From positions 1-53,705 of the forward strand of contig JAUNUQ010000015.1 in NCBI GenBank assembly GCA_030538075.1: a stretch of DNA of 53,705 nt. The letters run 5' to 3'. Position numbers and translations under genes: made by a program. This DNA comes from Tissierellia bacterium (GTDB lineage: Bacteria; Bacillota; Clostridia; Tissierellales; Peptoniphilaceae). This document shows, one piece after another, positions 6,556 through 14,812 of the stretch. A model generated the notes under the pieces. That model saw nothing but the letters and a program-made list of their open reading frames with translations. It did not search any database and was not told the DNA's origin. The first letter of the stretch is position 1. The number at the start of each line of letters is the position of its first letter.

Positions 6556-8649
6556 TCACCGATCTTCAGTAGCAGGCTTCCCCTCATTAACATCTTTCAT
6601 CGACGTCTTCCATATTCGTACGGGAATATATTTTAATGGTGGGAATCCAGATATTGGGTCGAGGTCATCGTCATTGGTGATGCGATTCACATTTTCCTTC
6701 GCGAATCCGTGGATATGTTGCACATAACCAATTTGCAGTTCATGCTCTTGCGTTACAAAGGCCTGGGTTTGAAATTGATTGGTCCTGGACTGGACTGTGA
6801 CTGGGTCACCGGTACTAATCCCAAGTAGCTCTGCATCAAAGGGGTGGATTTCCACATATCCCCTTGGCATGATCTCCATAAACAGCGGAATATCTCGGTT
6901 TTTACTGTTGGTGAAGATCTGTTTTCGCGCTCCAGTGGACAAGATGAGTGGGTAGTTTTCGTCGGTTGTCGGCGCTGGAGTGGCTATGGGCAGTCCATCA
7001 TAACCAAAATTGGATAGGATGGAAGAGGAAATCTCAACTTTTTTTGACGGGGTGTAAAAGCCCCGGGCTGGATCTCTGTGCTTATTGTATACTCGCTTCC
7101 CATAGTATAGTCCGCTTGGAGATTTCTTTAGGTCGTCAACTTTCATATCTGTGGTCTCAAGTAACCATTGATTCAACTCTTCATCGGTCTCCCAAGGGAA
7201 GTATTTCTCGATTCCCAAGAGTCGACTGAGTTCTCGAAACAGTTCGTATTCGGTTTGCAGTCCCAGATCAATGCATTTTGAAGTCAATCGTAAGGTCTGG
7301 GTATAGGGATCGACAAAGAGCTCCTCGCGTTCCAAATAGGATGCAGCAGGTAGCACATAATCTGCAAGTTCAGCGGTTTCAGAGAGGAAGAGATCCTTTA
7401 CGACGAACAGGTCTAAGGAGCCCAAGGCCCTTTTTACCTTTTCACTATTCGCATTGGTCAGTACTGGGTTTGCGCCTGTCATGATGAGTGCCTTAAAGGG
7501 ATAGGGCTTTCCAGTGAGAATCTGTTCCATCAGAGTCAGCGTATGCGCCTCTTTGCGTATAGCATACAAGATGGGATACTTCCCAGCTCCGATCGGGGCG
7601 AGATGATCTAGGTTGATCGAATCATAGAGGGTTAACTCCTGAATGGGTGGAGAATGGGGAAGGAGCATCCCACCTGGAATATCGATCGCCCCAACCAGCG
7701 CGTCTATGATGGTGATGGCTCGTAATGTGTTTACCCCGTTTGCTTGATGCTCTAGACCTGTACCCGCGATACTCGTGATCTGCGGTACGCTCTCTGTGAG
7801 CATCGCATCGAGGGGATCAAGGGCATCTTCAGATAGACCAGTCTCTTTGAAAATGATGGAATCTTCTATTTGTTGAGCATAGTTAAATAGTTCACTGGAA
7901 CCCAAACTGTATGCAGCTAAAAAATCAGAATCAAATAGATCTCTTTTTGCAATTCTATTGATAATATAGTAGGCGAGATAGATGTCTGAGCCGGGCTTTA
8001 CCTGTAAAAATAGGTCTGAAACCCTTGCCAATTCTGTGAATCTGGTGTCGATGACGACGAGTTTTGCACCTTTTTTTCGGCCTTCATTGATCTGACGCAT
8101 CGTACTGACATGGGACATCGGCGAATTGCTACCCCAACTGAGGATCAACTTGGTATTTTCTAGGTCAGGGATTAAGTAATCTCCATAGTTGAGTTTATGT
8201 GCGAGATATCTTCCAGAGAAACACTGGGAATCATTGGAAAAATAATTCGGAGTACCGAGTGCCGTAGTAAACCGGCGGGCAATTGCTTCTTGTTGTTGGA
8301 AGTCAACTCCCTCCCCTTTCCATATTCCAATGCTTCGTGGGGTGAAGTCGGATTGAATCTGCTCTAATTTTGCGGCGATCTCTGTCAGGGCCTGCCCCAA
8401 TGGAATCTCTTCGAATTTACCCTGCGCATTCTTTTTCAATGGTTTTTTTAGTCTTCGACTGGAGAAGAGGCTCTGGGGAGCAGTGCTCCCTTTAATACAA
8501 ATACGACCTCGGCTGACGGGGCTTGAAGGGTCACCAGAAATCGAGAGGACTTGATTGTCCTTAACTTTTACTGATATACCGCAAAGATTTCCGCACATCC
8601 GGCAAACGCTGATGATCGTATTCTCTTTCTGATGGCTATTCTTCTTCAT
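6556..8649 (-). CDS. Molybdopterin oxidoreductase (DMSO reductase/formate dehydrogenase superfamily)
   Basis: This is the catalytic subunit of a bis-MGD molybdenum or tungsten enzyme, 697 residues, the size of FdhF-like proteins. The N-terminal [4Fe-4S] site is Cys16, Cys19, Cys23 and Cys51 (CRMCGNLCG...CIKG). A cysteine at 143 in SNDSQCFSGRY stands where formate dehydrogenase H has its Mo-binding Sec140, so Cys143 is the likely metal ligand. The C-terminal molybdopterin-dinucleotide domain starts near residue 580 (YPLILSTGARKQIFTNS). There is no twin-arginine signal, so it acts in the cytoplasm. It overlaps the ferredoxin gene by 14 bases and is the last gene of a five-gene operon. The substrate is unknown: the superfamily includes formate dehydrogenases, hydroxylases, dehydroxylases and acetylene hydratase. 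Confidence 0.88.
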   Translation of the reverse strand: MKKNSHQKENTIISVCRMCGNLCGISVKVKDNQVLSISGDPSSPVSRGRICIKGSTAPQSLFSSRRLKKPLKKNAQGKFEEIPLGQALTEIAAKLEQIQSDFTPRSIGIWKGEGVDFQQQEAIARRFTTALGTPNYFSNDSQCFSGRYLAHKLNYGDYLIPDLENTKLILSWGSNSPMSHVSTMRQINEGRKKGAKLVVIDTRFTELARVSDLFLQVKPGSDIYLAYYIINRIAKRDLFDSDFLAAYSLGSSELFNYAQQIEDSIIFKETGLSEDALDPLDAMLTESVPQITSIAGTGLEHQANGVNTLRAITIIDALVGAIDIPGGMLLPHSPPIQELTLYDSINLDHLAPIGAGKYPILYAIRKEAHTLTLMEQILTGKPYPFKALIMTGANPVLTNANSEKVKRALGSLDLFVVKDLFLSETAELADYVLPAASYLEREELFVDPYTQTLRLTSKCIDLGLQTEYELFRELSRLLGIEKYFPWETDEELNQWLLETTDMKVDDLKKSPSGLYYGKRVYNKHRDPARGFYTPSKKVEISSSILSNFGYDGLPIATPAPTTDENYPLILSTGARKQIFTNSKNRDIPLFMEIMPRGYVEIHPFDAELLGISTGDPVTVQSRTNQFQTQAFVTQEHELQIGYVQHIHGFAKENVNRITNDDDLDPISGFPPLKYIPVRIWKTSMKDVNEGKPATEDR

Positions 8650-9043
8650 AGTTTAACGCTCCTGCTATACAATGCTCGACACAGCTGGGTTTTCCATTGC
8701 ACAAATTACATTTTTTGCTCTTCTTCCCCTTCATATCATAGACGATGCTCCCGTATGGGCAATTTAAGATGCACATCTTACAGCCTATGCAGCGAGATCC
8801 GTCGATGATGACGGCTCCGGTGATGGGATCTCGAGAGATAGCTGTTGCAGGGCATACATGTAGGCAATCCGGATCTTTGCAGTGTCTGCAGTAGAGTGGG
8901 CTCGTCAGTCTATGGCCATAGGAGTCGCAAATCCGAATCATGGACTGGGCATTCACAGACTCCTTTTGTTTTGCTGAAAGACAGGCATATATGCAGTTTA
9001 AACAGCCGACGCAATTATCTGGAATCACTTTCAAAGTCTTCAT
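8636..9043 (-). CDS. Polyferredoxin subunit, four [4Fe-4S] clusters (HycB/DmsB-like)
   Basis: This is an electron-transfer subunit of 135 residues with sixteen cysteines in four groups: 11/14/17/21, 52/55/60/64, 85/88/91/95 and 112/115/121/125. That is the pattern of the beta subunits of DMSO-reductase-type enzymes (HycB, DmsB, PhsB). It would wire the molybdoenzyme encoded directly downstream to the flavoprotein encoded upstream. The ATG at 9043 is chosen because its first base is shared with the stop codon of the upstream gene (TGATG) and GGAGG lies just before it; a longer frame to 9112 would overlap the upstream gene by 70 bases. No membrane segment or signal is present, so it is cytoplasmic. 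Confidence 0.92.
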   Translation of the reverse strand: MKTLKVIPDNCVGCLNCIYACLSAKQKESVNAQSMIRICDSYGHRLTSPLYCRHCKDPDCLHVCPATAISRDPITGAVIIDGSRCIGCKMCILNCPYGSIVYDMKGKKSKKCNLCNGKPSCVEHCIAGALNYEEE

Positions 9044-10281
9044 CAATCTACCTCCAGCGTCAGAGCAACCCGCACGTCCATTTGTTCCTGGATATCTTTT
9101 AGTTCTACACATCCCATGATGGCATCTCGAATCGACTGCAATAAGGGGCCAAAAAGCTCATATTCCTCTGATTGACCAATAAAGACGAATCCTACCAGTA
9201 CCGATTGTTCTGTAAAGAGTTTGAGAACTCCATAGTCGAGGGTAAAAACCTGGGATTCACCAAATAGATCGCCAGCGGTAATAATGGTCATACCAAACAT
9301 CTCGGTGACATTGCTTCGGACTGCGCCCTCATATTCGACATCTCTGCCTGCTAGATTCCATCCGGCCACCGACCCCATTTGAACAGCTGTTGACCAGAGG
9401 GGGAGATTGCAGTTTTGGTCTAAGCCCTTTAGGGGGACCAGAGCGACATCTCCGGCAGCATAGATATTCTCTTTGCTCGTTTGCATCCTTCGATTGACTA
9501 GGATCCCATGGTCAAATGCGATTTGGTCTGTGTAGAAAGCTCTTGGAACGGCTGTACCAACTCCCATTACGAGCACATCTCCTTCGAAAACCACGTTATC
9601 ACTCGTCCTGAGACGAAGTTTGTCAGCCCTTTCTATCTCGATGACCTGTGTATCTTTTCGAAGGTTCACAGAGTATTTGCTCATCCCTTGCTCGAAATAG
9701 GCGGCTAGCTGCGCATCTAGGCTATTTGCCATGATATGGTCTCTTAACTCTAGGATGGTGACTTTCTTGTTTTGTACGACATAGGCCCATGCCGCTTGTA
9801 GGGAAATGAAACCAGATCCAAGTATGATCACCTCATGAACTTGATCCAACTTTTCCAATAAGGCGTCGAGGTCCTCAAGATCCCAAAGGTTGTATACCCC
9901 TGGTGAGTTGATTCCAGGGATTTTTGGGGCAAGGGGTCTTGTGCCAGTTGCGATCAATAGTTTCTTGTAATGGATCAGATCACCACCTGCTAGCTCAAGC
10001 AGGTCCAGTTGTGCATCCATGGAGACCACCGTATCCTCTAATGTATGGATCCGATGCTCTTCAAAGAAGGCGTCGTCTTTGAGATAGATATTTTCGTAGG
10101 GGACAGCGCCCCGCAATATATACGGAATCTGCACTCTAGAATAGGGACGATTCCCCTCCTTGGAGATCATGAGAATCGAGCTTTCTCGATCGACTTCTCG
10201 GAAGCGGGTGGCTGCTGTCAATCCAGCAGCACTCGCACCGACGATGACGATATCATATTCATGATTGGTTCGGGATACCAT
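9043..10281 (-). CDS. FAD/NAD(P)-dependent oxidoreductase
   Basis: This is a pyridine-nucleotide-disulfide-type oxidoreductase of about 412 residues, of the class that includes rubredoxin reductase and the NirB N-terminus. The FAD-binding loop is IVIVGASAAGL near residue 15. The NAD(P)-binding loop is VIILGSGFISLQAAW near residue 150, and the second FAD contact is IYAAGDVALVP. There is no CxxC redox disulfide, so direct flavin-to-ferredoxin transfer is expected. The start at 10281 has GGGAG 8 bases upstream; an earlier ATG at 10296 has no spaced site. It overlaps the amidohydrolase gene by 23 bases and the ferredoxin gene by one base. In context it most likely exchanges electrons between NAD(P)H and the ferredoxin/molybdoenzyme pair. 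Confidence 0.9.
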   Translation of the reverse strand: MVSRTNHEYDIVIVGASAAGLTAATRFREVDRESSILMISKEGNRPYSRVQIPYILRGAVPYENIYLKDDAFFEEHRIHTLEDTVVSMDAQLDLLELAGGDLIHYKKLLIATGTRPLAPKIPGINSPGVYNLWDLEDLDALLEKLDQVHEVIILGSGFISLQAAWAYVVQNKKVTILELRDHIMANSLDAQLAAYFEQGMSKYSVNLRKDTQVIEIERADKLRLRTSDNVVFEGDVLVMGVGTAVPRAFYTDQIAFDHGILVNRRMQTSKENIYAAGDVALVPLKGLDQNCNLPLWSTAVQMGSVAGWNLAGRDVEYEGAVRSNVTEMFGMTIITAGDLFGESQVFTLDYGVLKLFTEQSVLVGFVFIGQSEEYELFGPLLQSIRDAIMGCVELKDIQEQMDVRVALTLEVD

Positions 10282-11473
10282 CAAACACACTCCCATCCTT
10301 TATCACCATAAATCCACTCTCTAATGCACCGATATCCTCTAAGGGATTTCGATCCAATATGAGGAGATTCGCTTTTTTTCCTGGATATATGCTTCCAATC
10401 TCCTCTTCTAGCTCCAGCATTTTGGCCGGTTGAAGGGTAGCGGATTGCAGTGCCTGTAGATTGGTCATACCATAGCTGCTCATATGTTTTAGTTCGAGAT
10501 ATATCTTGTCGTGTCCAACCCAAGGAACACCGGAATCATTGCCCAAGACGATGGAGACGCCGCTCTCTACTGCCATTCGAAATGAATCAATGACAGCCTG
10601 ATATTTTGTCTCAATGATCTCCTGGTCAAATTCCTTGAAATAGGCGGACATGGTTGGTACCAGCCAAGTGCCCTGATGGGCCATCTTCTCCAAAGTCTTC
10701 AATTGGATATCTCGATCAATGACAGCAAATTGACCGTGGTCGATGATGTCCACACCAGCCTCCACACATGCCGCAACTCCTGTATAGCCATTGCAGTGGG
10801 CTGAGACCTTTAAACCCAGCCAATGGGCTTCCTCGACGGCGGCGTGAATCTCATCCATCCGCATGGTCAGAGAGTCCTTCATGATGGAGTGATTGACCTT
10901 CATCTTGGTTCGCATATACCCACCGGTCGGCATGATTTTGATGAAATCGGATCCCTTTTTCACAGCTTCACGAACGGCTTTTCGCACCTCTTCCACTCCA
11001 GTGCATTCTACGCCAAACCACCAGCAATGTCCCGATGTGGGGGTAATCGGACGACCTGCACAGATGAGATCTGGGCCATCAAAGATCTTATCTTTGATGA
11101 GCTCACGAAACTCGATATCAATATTGTCAATACTCCCCATTTCACGGCAGGTAGTGATGCCGGAATGGAGCATTTTTTGGAGATTTTTAGACACCTCGAC
11201 GGAGATTTTGACAATTCCGTCCTCTAATCGAGACATGCGATCCCAAGTGTATGGCTCCATAAAGGAATGTGCGTGGCTGTTGATAAGGCCAGGTATGACA
11301 TACTTGTCGGATGCATCAATAATCTGTGCGCCTTCTCCATTCTCGAAAGATGGCTGTATTTTAGAAATGTGGTCGCTTTCAATGTAAATGGTTTGATTCT
11401 TGGAAATCCGTCCGTCTTCAAGATGCAACAGATTTCCGTTTTTTATTACTAATCGAGTCGGGATGGCATTCAT
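10259..11473 (-). CDS. Metal-dependent amidohydrolase (imidazolonepropionase/prolidase-like)
   Basis: This is an amidohydrolase-superfamily TIM-barrel enzyme of 404 residues. Metal ligands are visible as HxH in GLINSHAHSF, a possible carboxylated Lys in DFIKIMPTGG, His in KVSAHCNGYTG, His in IDHGQFAV and the catalytic Asp in VLGNDSGVPW. The C-terminal strand GKKANLLILDRNPLED is typical of the family. The start ATG overlaps the transporter stop codon (TAATG), so translation is coupled. It probably hydrolyses a cyclic or linear amide imported by the YfcC-type carrier upstream, feeding the redox enzymes downstream. The closest described activities in this branch are Xaa-Pro and N-acyl amino acid hydrolysis, but no substrate can be assigned from sequence. 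Confidence 0.88.
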   Translation of the reverse strand: MNAIPTRLVIKNGNLLHLEDGRISKNQTIYIESDHISKIQPSFENGEGAQIIDASDKYVIPGLINSHAHSFMEPYTWDRMSRLEDGIVKISVEVSKNLQKMLHSGITTCREMGSIDNIDIEFRELIKDKIFDGPDLICAGRPITPTSGHCWWFGVECTGVEEVRKAVREAVKKGSDFIKIMPTGGYMRTKMKVNHSIMKDSLTMRMDEIHAAVEEAHWLGLKVSAHCNGYTGVAACVEAGVDIIDHGQFAVIDRDIQLKTLEKMAHQGTWLVPTMSAYFKEFDQEIIETKYQAVIDSFRMAVESGVSIVLGNDSGVPWVGHDKIYLELKHMSSYGMTNLQALQSATLQPAKMLELEEEIGSIYPGKKANLLILDRNPLEDIGALESGFMVIKDGSVFDGIPNQS

Positions 11474-12870
11474 TAGAAGGGTCCCCAGTTTATATATTGT
11501 GCGACAAAGACGACGATCATACCAATGACGAGATTGAATAAAAAGATCTTTAGGGCAAATTTCACCCATTGTGCATAGGATACTCTTGCGATTCCAAGGC
11601 CGACTAGCATGAGATTACTTGTGATCCAGATCATATTCGACAGTCCGTCTCCGATTTGGTATGCGAGGACGGCTACTTGACGGTTTACTTCAAGAATATC
11701 TGATATTGGTACGATCAGCGGCATCATGACAACTGCTTGAGCAGATCCGGAATTGATGAAGAAATTGATGATTGTCTGTACTACTACCATAAGAGGAGCA
11801 GAAACGAGTGGTGACAGATTACTCAATGGGATCGTAGTGACGTGTACGATCGTGTCCATAATCAGGCCATTTTCCATCATGAGGGTGATCGCCCTTGCAA
11901 ATCCGACGATTAAGCAGGGCAGGGCCATGTCCTTGACGCCATTTGTATATGATTCCGCAATTTCGCCAGGTTTCATACCATATGCTGCCCCGGCGATGAT
12001 GCCCATGAACAAAAAGACAGTGGAGGCTTGCGCCATAAAGAAGCTCTTGAAAAAGGTGCCATAAATGAGAAAGGCAATCCCACCAGCGAAGACGATGAGG
12101 ACTCGTTTTTGTGCATTTGTCATCGTGTCATCTGCAATTACCGCTTCCTCGATCTCATATTCATTGCCATAGCAGCAGCTCTTAGTTGGATCCTTACTGA
12201 TCTTTTTCGCATAGTAGATAAAATAGACGGAGGTGCTGACGATCAATATGATCATAAAGATGATCCGAAGTACGATGCCAGAGGTAAAGGGGAGCTCAGC
12301 GATTCCTTGGGCGATTCCTAAACTGCCGGGATTTAGATAGGCCGTCGCATAACCGACAGAGCTGCCCACTACGGGGATGGCTATTCCTAACATTTCGTCA
12401 TAGCCCAGCTTCTTCATCAGCATAATAATAAAGGGCGCAAATACTAAGCCCTCCAGTGCCATACCGAAAGTTCCGCCACAGAGTACAAAAAAGGTGAATA
12501 AGGCTACGATCAGTAAATATTTACTATTCTCGCTCTTAAAGTGCTTGATGAACTTAGACATCAGTGCTGCCACGGCTCCCGTTGCATTGATCACACCAAA
12601 AGCGCCACCGATAAGCATCAGGAAGGCTATGATGTTCACGGCGCCTTGGATGCCTTGGTAGAATGATAGTAGAAATCCACCAATTGACACGGGATTGGAT
12701 TCTACCTGTTGATAGGAGTTGGCAACAACTACTGTTCTGCCGGTTACTTCATCTGTAACACGATCGAATTGACCCGCAGGGATTATGTAAGTTAGAATCG
12801 CCGCGACAACAACCAGACTACAGATAATGATGAGCGGGTGTAACGTTTTCTTCTTTTCGTTCGTTTTCAT
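11473..12870 (-). CDS. YfcC/DcuC-family membrane carrier
   Basis: This is a secondary transporter of 465 residues with about a dozen hydrophobic segments and internal pseudo-symmetry, matching the YfcC branch of the ion transporter superfamily (dicarboxylates, short-chain fatty acids, arginine/ornithine and peptides in characterised relatives). The first segment is at residues 12-31 (PLIIICSLVVVAAILTYIIP). Family signatures include GGTFGMALEGLVFAPFI and INFFINSGSAQAVVMMPLIVP. A strong AAGGAGG lies before the ATG. It is the first gene of a five-gene operon and is coupled by TAATG to the amidohydrolase, so it likely imports that enzyme's substrate or exchanges substrate for product. The direction of transport and the coupling ion are unknown. 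Confidence 0.88.
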   Translation of the reverse strand: MKTNEKKKTLHPLIIICSLVVVAAILTYIIPAGQFDRVTDEVTGRTVVVANSYQQVESNPVSIGGFLLSFYQGIQGAVNIIAFLMLIGGAFGVINATGAVAALMSKFIKHFKSENSKYLLIVALFTFFVLCGGTFGMALEGLVFAPFIIMLMKKLGYDEMLGIAIPVVGSSVGYATAYLNPGSLGIAQGIAELPFTSGIVLRIIFMIILIVSTSVYFIYYAKKISKDPTKSCCYGNEYEIEEAVIADDTMTNAQKRVLIVFAGGIAFLIYGTFFKSFFMAQASTVFLFMGIIAGAAYGMKPGEIAESYTNGVKDMALPCLIVGFARAITLMMENGLIMDTIVHVTTIPLSNLSPLVSAPLMVVVQTIINFFINSGSAQAVVMMPLIVPISDILEVNRQVAVLAYQIGDGLSNMIWITSNLMLVGLGIARVSYAQWVKFALKIFLFNLVIGMIVVFVAQYINWGPF

Positions 12871-12967
12871 GACTAACCTCCTTTTTCTTTATTATAGGAA
12901 AGAGGAGGATATTGTACTATGTGATAAAAGCCAGAAAATCGAGAGGATTTGTGGGATTTCATACATA

Positions 12968-14539
12968 TCAAAGATTTAATATGTAATTGGTATGCAATAA
13001 GCCGTATAGGATACTGGCTGCTTGAATATCAAACCAATCCATGGGATCGCTGATATCGTAACCCATGAGCTCCTCTGCCTTTTTTATTCGCTGGTATAAG
13101 GTATTCGGATGGATAAAGAGCTTCTTCGAAACATAATTGACATCCTTGTTAAACCTAGAATAGTAGAAGAGGGTTTGAAAAAGCGAGGTATTTCGCTTTT
13201 CGTCATAGGCAATGACAGAGGCTAGGATATCCTCTAAATATGCATTTAAGTCTTCTTTCTCAAGGGGCAGTAAAAGCCGTAAGATCCCTACGTCTCGGTA
13301 ATTGATCACATTACGGTGGATATAGTATTCTTTGAGGATGGCGATCCCCTCTTTGGCTTCTGAATAGGATTTTTTTATTTCCTCAATGCCTTGATAGACT
13401 CGACCACTAGAGATCAAACAAGAGGGATACAATAAGAGAATCTCCTTCATGATATCATTTGGCAAATTGTCATAACGATTATTCTTCACCATTTTATCGG
13501 AAGTGAGACATGAGAAAAGAGCGTTCTCCTCCCATTTTTGAATCGACTCAAATCCGTATTTATTAAAAATACGGTCCAAAGATTTTTGAACTTGGATATG
13601 CTCTTCATGAATTCGGGAGAATCCATGGTCTTTGAGCTTGGTAAAGGAGACGATGATGACGAAGCTCTGAGATTCTTGATCGGCACCCTGCCCAGCCGAA
13701 GAGAAGGGATTGATATGCCCCTCTAAAAAGGCATCAAAAATCCGTTTTTCATAGGCCCATTGCATCTGATCCATCAAGGAATCATGCTCGATTAATTCAC
13801 ATAGATATTTTAGTAATCGATCAAAATGATAATGGAGGAATATTTTGTAATGCTCCTCACCGTAGTCTGTGAGTAGATAAAATCGGCTTTCTCTGCATTT
13901 TATGGATCGCAGAAAGGGAGAGTGCACTCCATCAGTAGCGTTCGGTGTATTTTCAAAACATTGTTGTATTTGATATAACCCGTCACTGGGAGGAAAGGAG
14001 CTGCTTATGATTCTTTTTTCTTTATCCAAAAGTGCAAGTCCAATCTGCAGACTCTGAGAGTATATCGACAACAGTGCTTCGATATCCTGCCTTAGGAAAA
14101 TAGAGACAAGGTCCTGCGTGACGAAACAGCATTCAAGGAAATGTCGCAGATGAATGTCAAAGGGCGAAGCTTGTTTCAGTGTCAGGTCCAGCTGTTTCAG
14201 TAATTCCAATAATACAGGGGCATTGTCTTCAAACTGGAGTGGTTCAGCGTCGGTAATCAAAATATAGCGATATTCAGGATGATCAATACGATACGCATCG
14301 ATTGTATGATTGCGATGACTTTGGATTTTGATCGACTTCTCTAAAACTATAATGGAAGAGAACTGATCTTCAGTATCGATAGCGATATGATCCAGCAACA
14401 GGAAATCTTCCCTCTGTCTATTTTTATAGATCCTTAAGGAATGCTTGGGAGGAAATAGAATGGTTAAATGATGCATGATTCGGTCCAAGTCCGTAAGCCA
14501 TCTCTCTCTATTTGTATTCACATCAAACTTTGGAGTCAT
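12968..14539 (-). CDS. PucR/CdaR-type transcriptional regulator
   Basis: This is a DNA-binding regulator of 523 residues. The C-terminal 70 residues carry the PucR helix-turn-helix: LFQTLFYYSRFNKDVNYVS followed by KKLFIHPNTLYQRIKKAEEL, characteristic of PucR, CdaR and related sensors of purines, sugar acids or amino acids. The middle part (about 270-430) has the GGDEF-like fold typical of CdaR relatives, without catalytic residues. The N-terminal 250 residues are unassigned. GAGGT precedes the ATG. Its stop lies 97 bases before the amidohydrolase/molybdoenzyme operon on the same strand, so it probably regulates that operon and may be partly co-transcribed with it. A sigma-54-like promoter faces it at 14597-14612. 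Confidence 0.85.
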   Translation of the reverse strand: MTPKFDVNTNRERWLTDLDRIMHHLTILFPPKHSLRIYKNRQREDFLLLDHIAIDTEDQFSSIIVLEKSIKIQSHRNHTIDAYRIDHPEYRYILITDAEPLQFEDNAPVLLELLKQLDLTLKQASPFDIHLRHFLECCFVTQDLVSIFLRQDIEALLSIYSQSLQIGLALLDKEKRIISSSFPPSDGLYQIQQCFENTPNATDGVHSPFLRSIKCRESRFYLLTDYGEEHYKIFLHYHFDRLLKYLCELIEHDSLMDQMQWAYEKRIFDAFLEGHINPFSSAGQGADQESQSFVIIVSFTKLKDHGFSRIHEEHIQVQKSLDRIFNKYGFESIQKWEENALFSCLTSDKMVKNNRYDNLPNDIMKEILLLYPSCLISSGRVYQGIEEIKKSYSEAKEGIAILKEYYIHRNVINYRDVGILRLLLPLEKEDLNAYLEDILASVIAYDEKRNTSLFQTLFYYSRFNKDVNYVSKKLFIHPNTLYQRIKKAEELMGYDISDPMDWFDIQAASILYGLLHTNYILNL

Positions 14540-14596
14540 TACAAATTACCTCTTTCCATTCGTAATCGGGTATCCTATCGTCGACACAGAGTCTTC

Positions 14597-14612
14597 TGCA
14601 TTCTGGCTGCCA
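14597..14612 (-). promoter_or_regulatory. Candidate sigma-54 (-24/-12) promoter for the PucR-like gene
   Basis: On the reverse strand the sequence reads TGGCAG-CCAGA-ATGCA. It has the invariant GG and GC exactly 10 bases apart and one deviation in the TTGCA box. It lies about 58 bases upstream of the regulator's ATG, in the divergent region shared with a sigma-54 activator gene. No copy of the dyad found at 16816-16860 is present here, so activator control is uncertain. Confidence 0.45.
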
Positions 14613-14812
14613 GTTAGAAATACTGGTCGAATTTCCCAACATCCCATCGCCCCCGCATCCAACTACAATCTTATCTATCACTTTATCATCTTTTTAATCA
14701 ATGTGAAAGGTTTTTTATATGTTAAAATTGAACAAGATAACCACCAGTCTATCTGAAAATATCAAATGGATGTACAGATCGCATTCGGATCTCGTACAAA
14801 TAAGGAGAAAAA

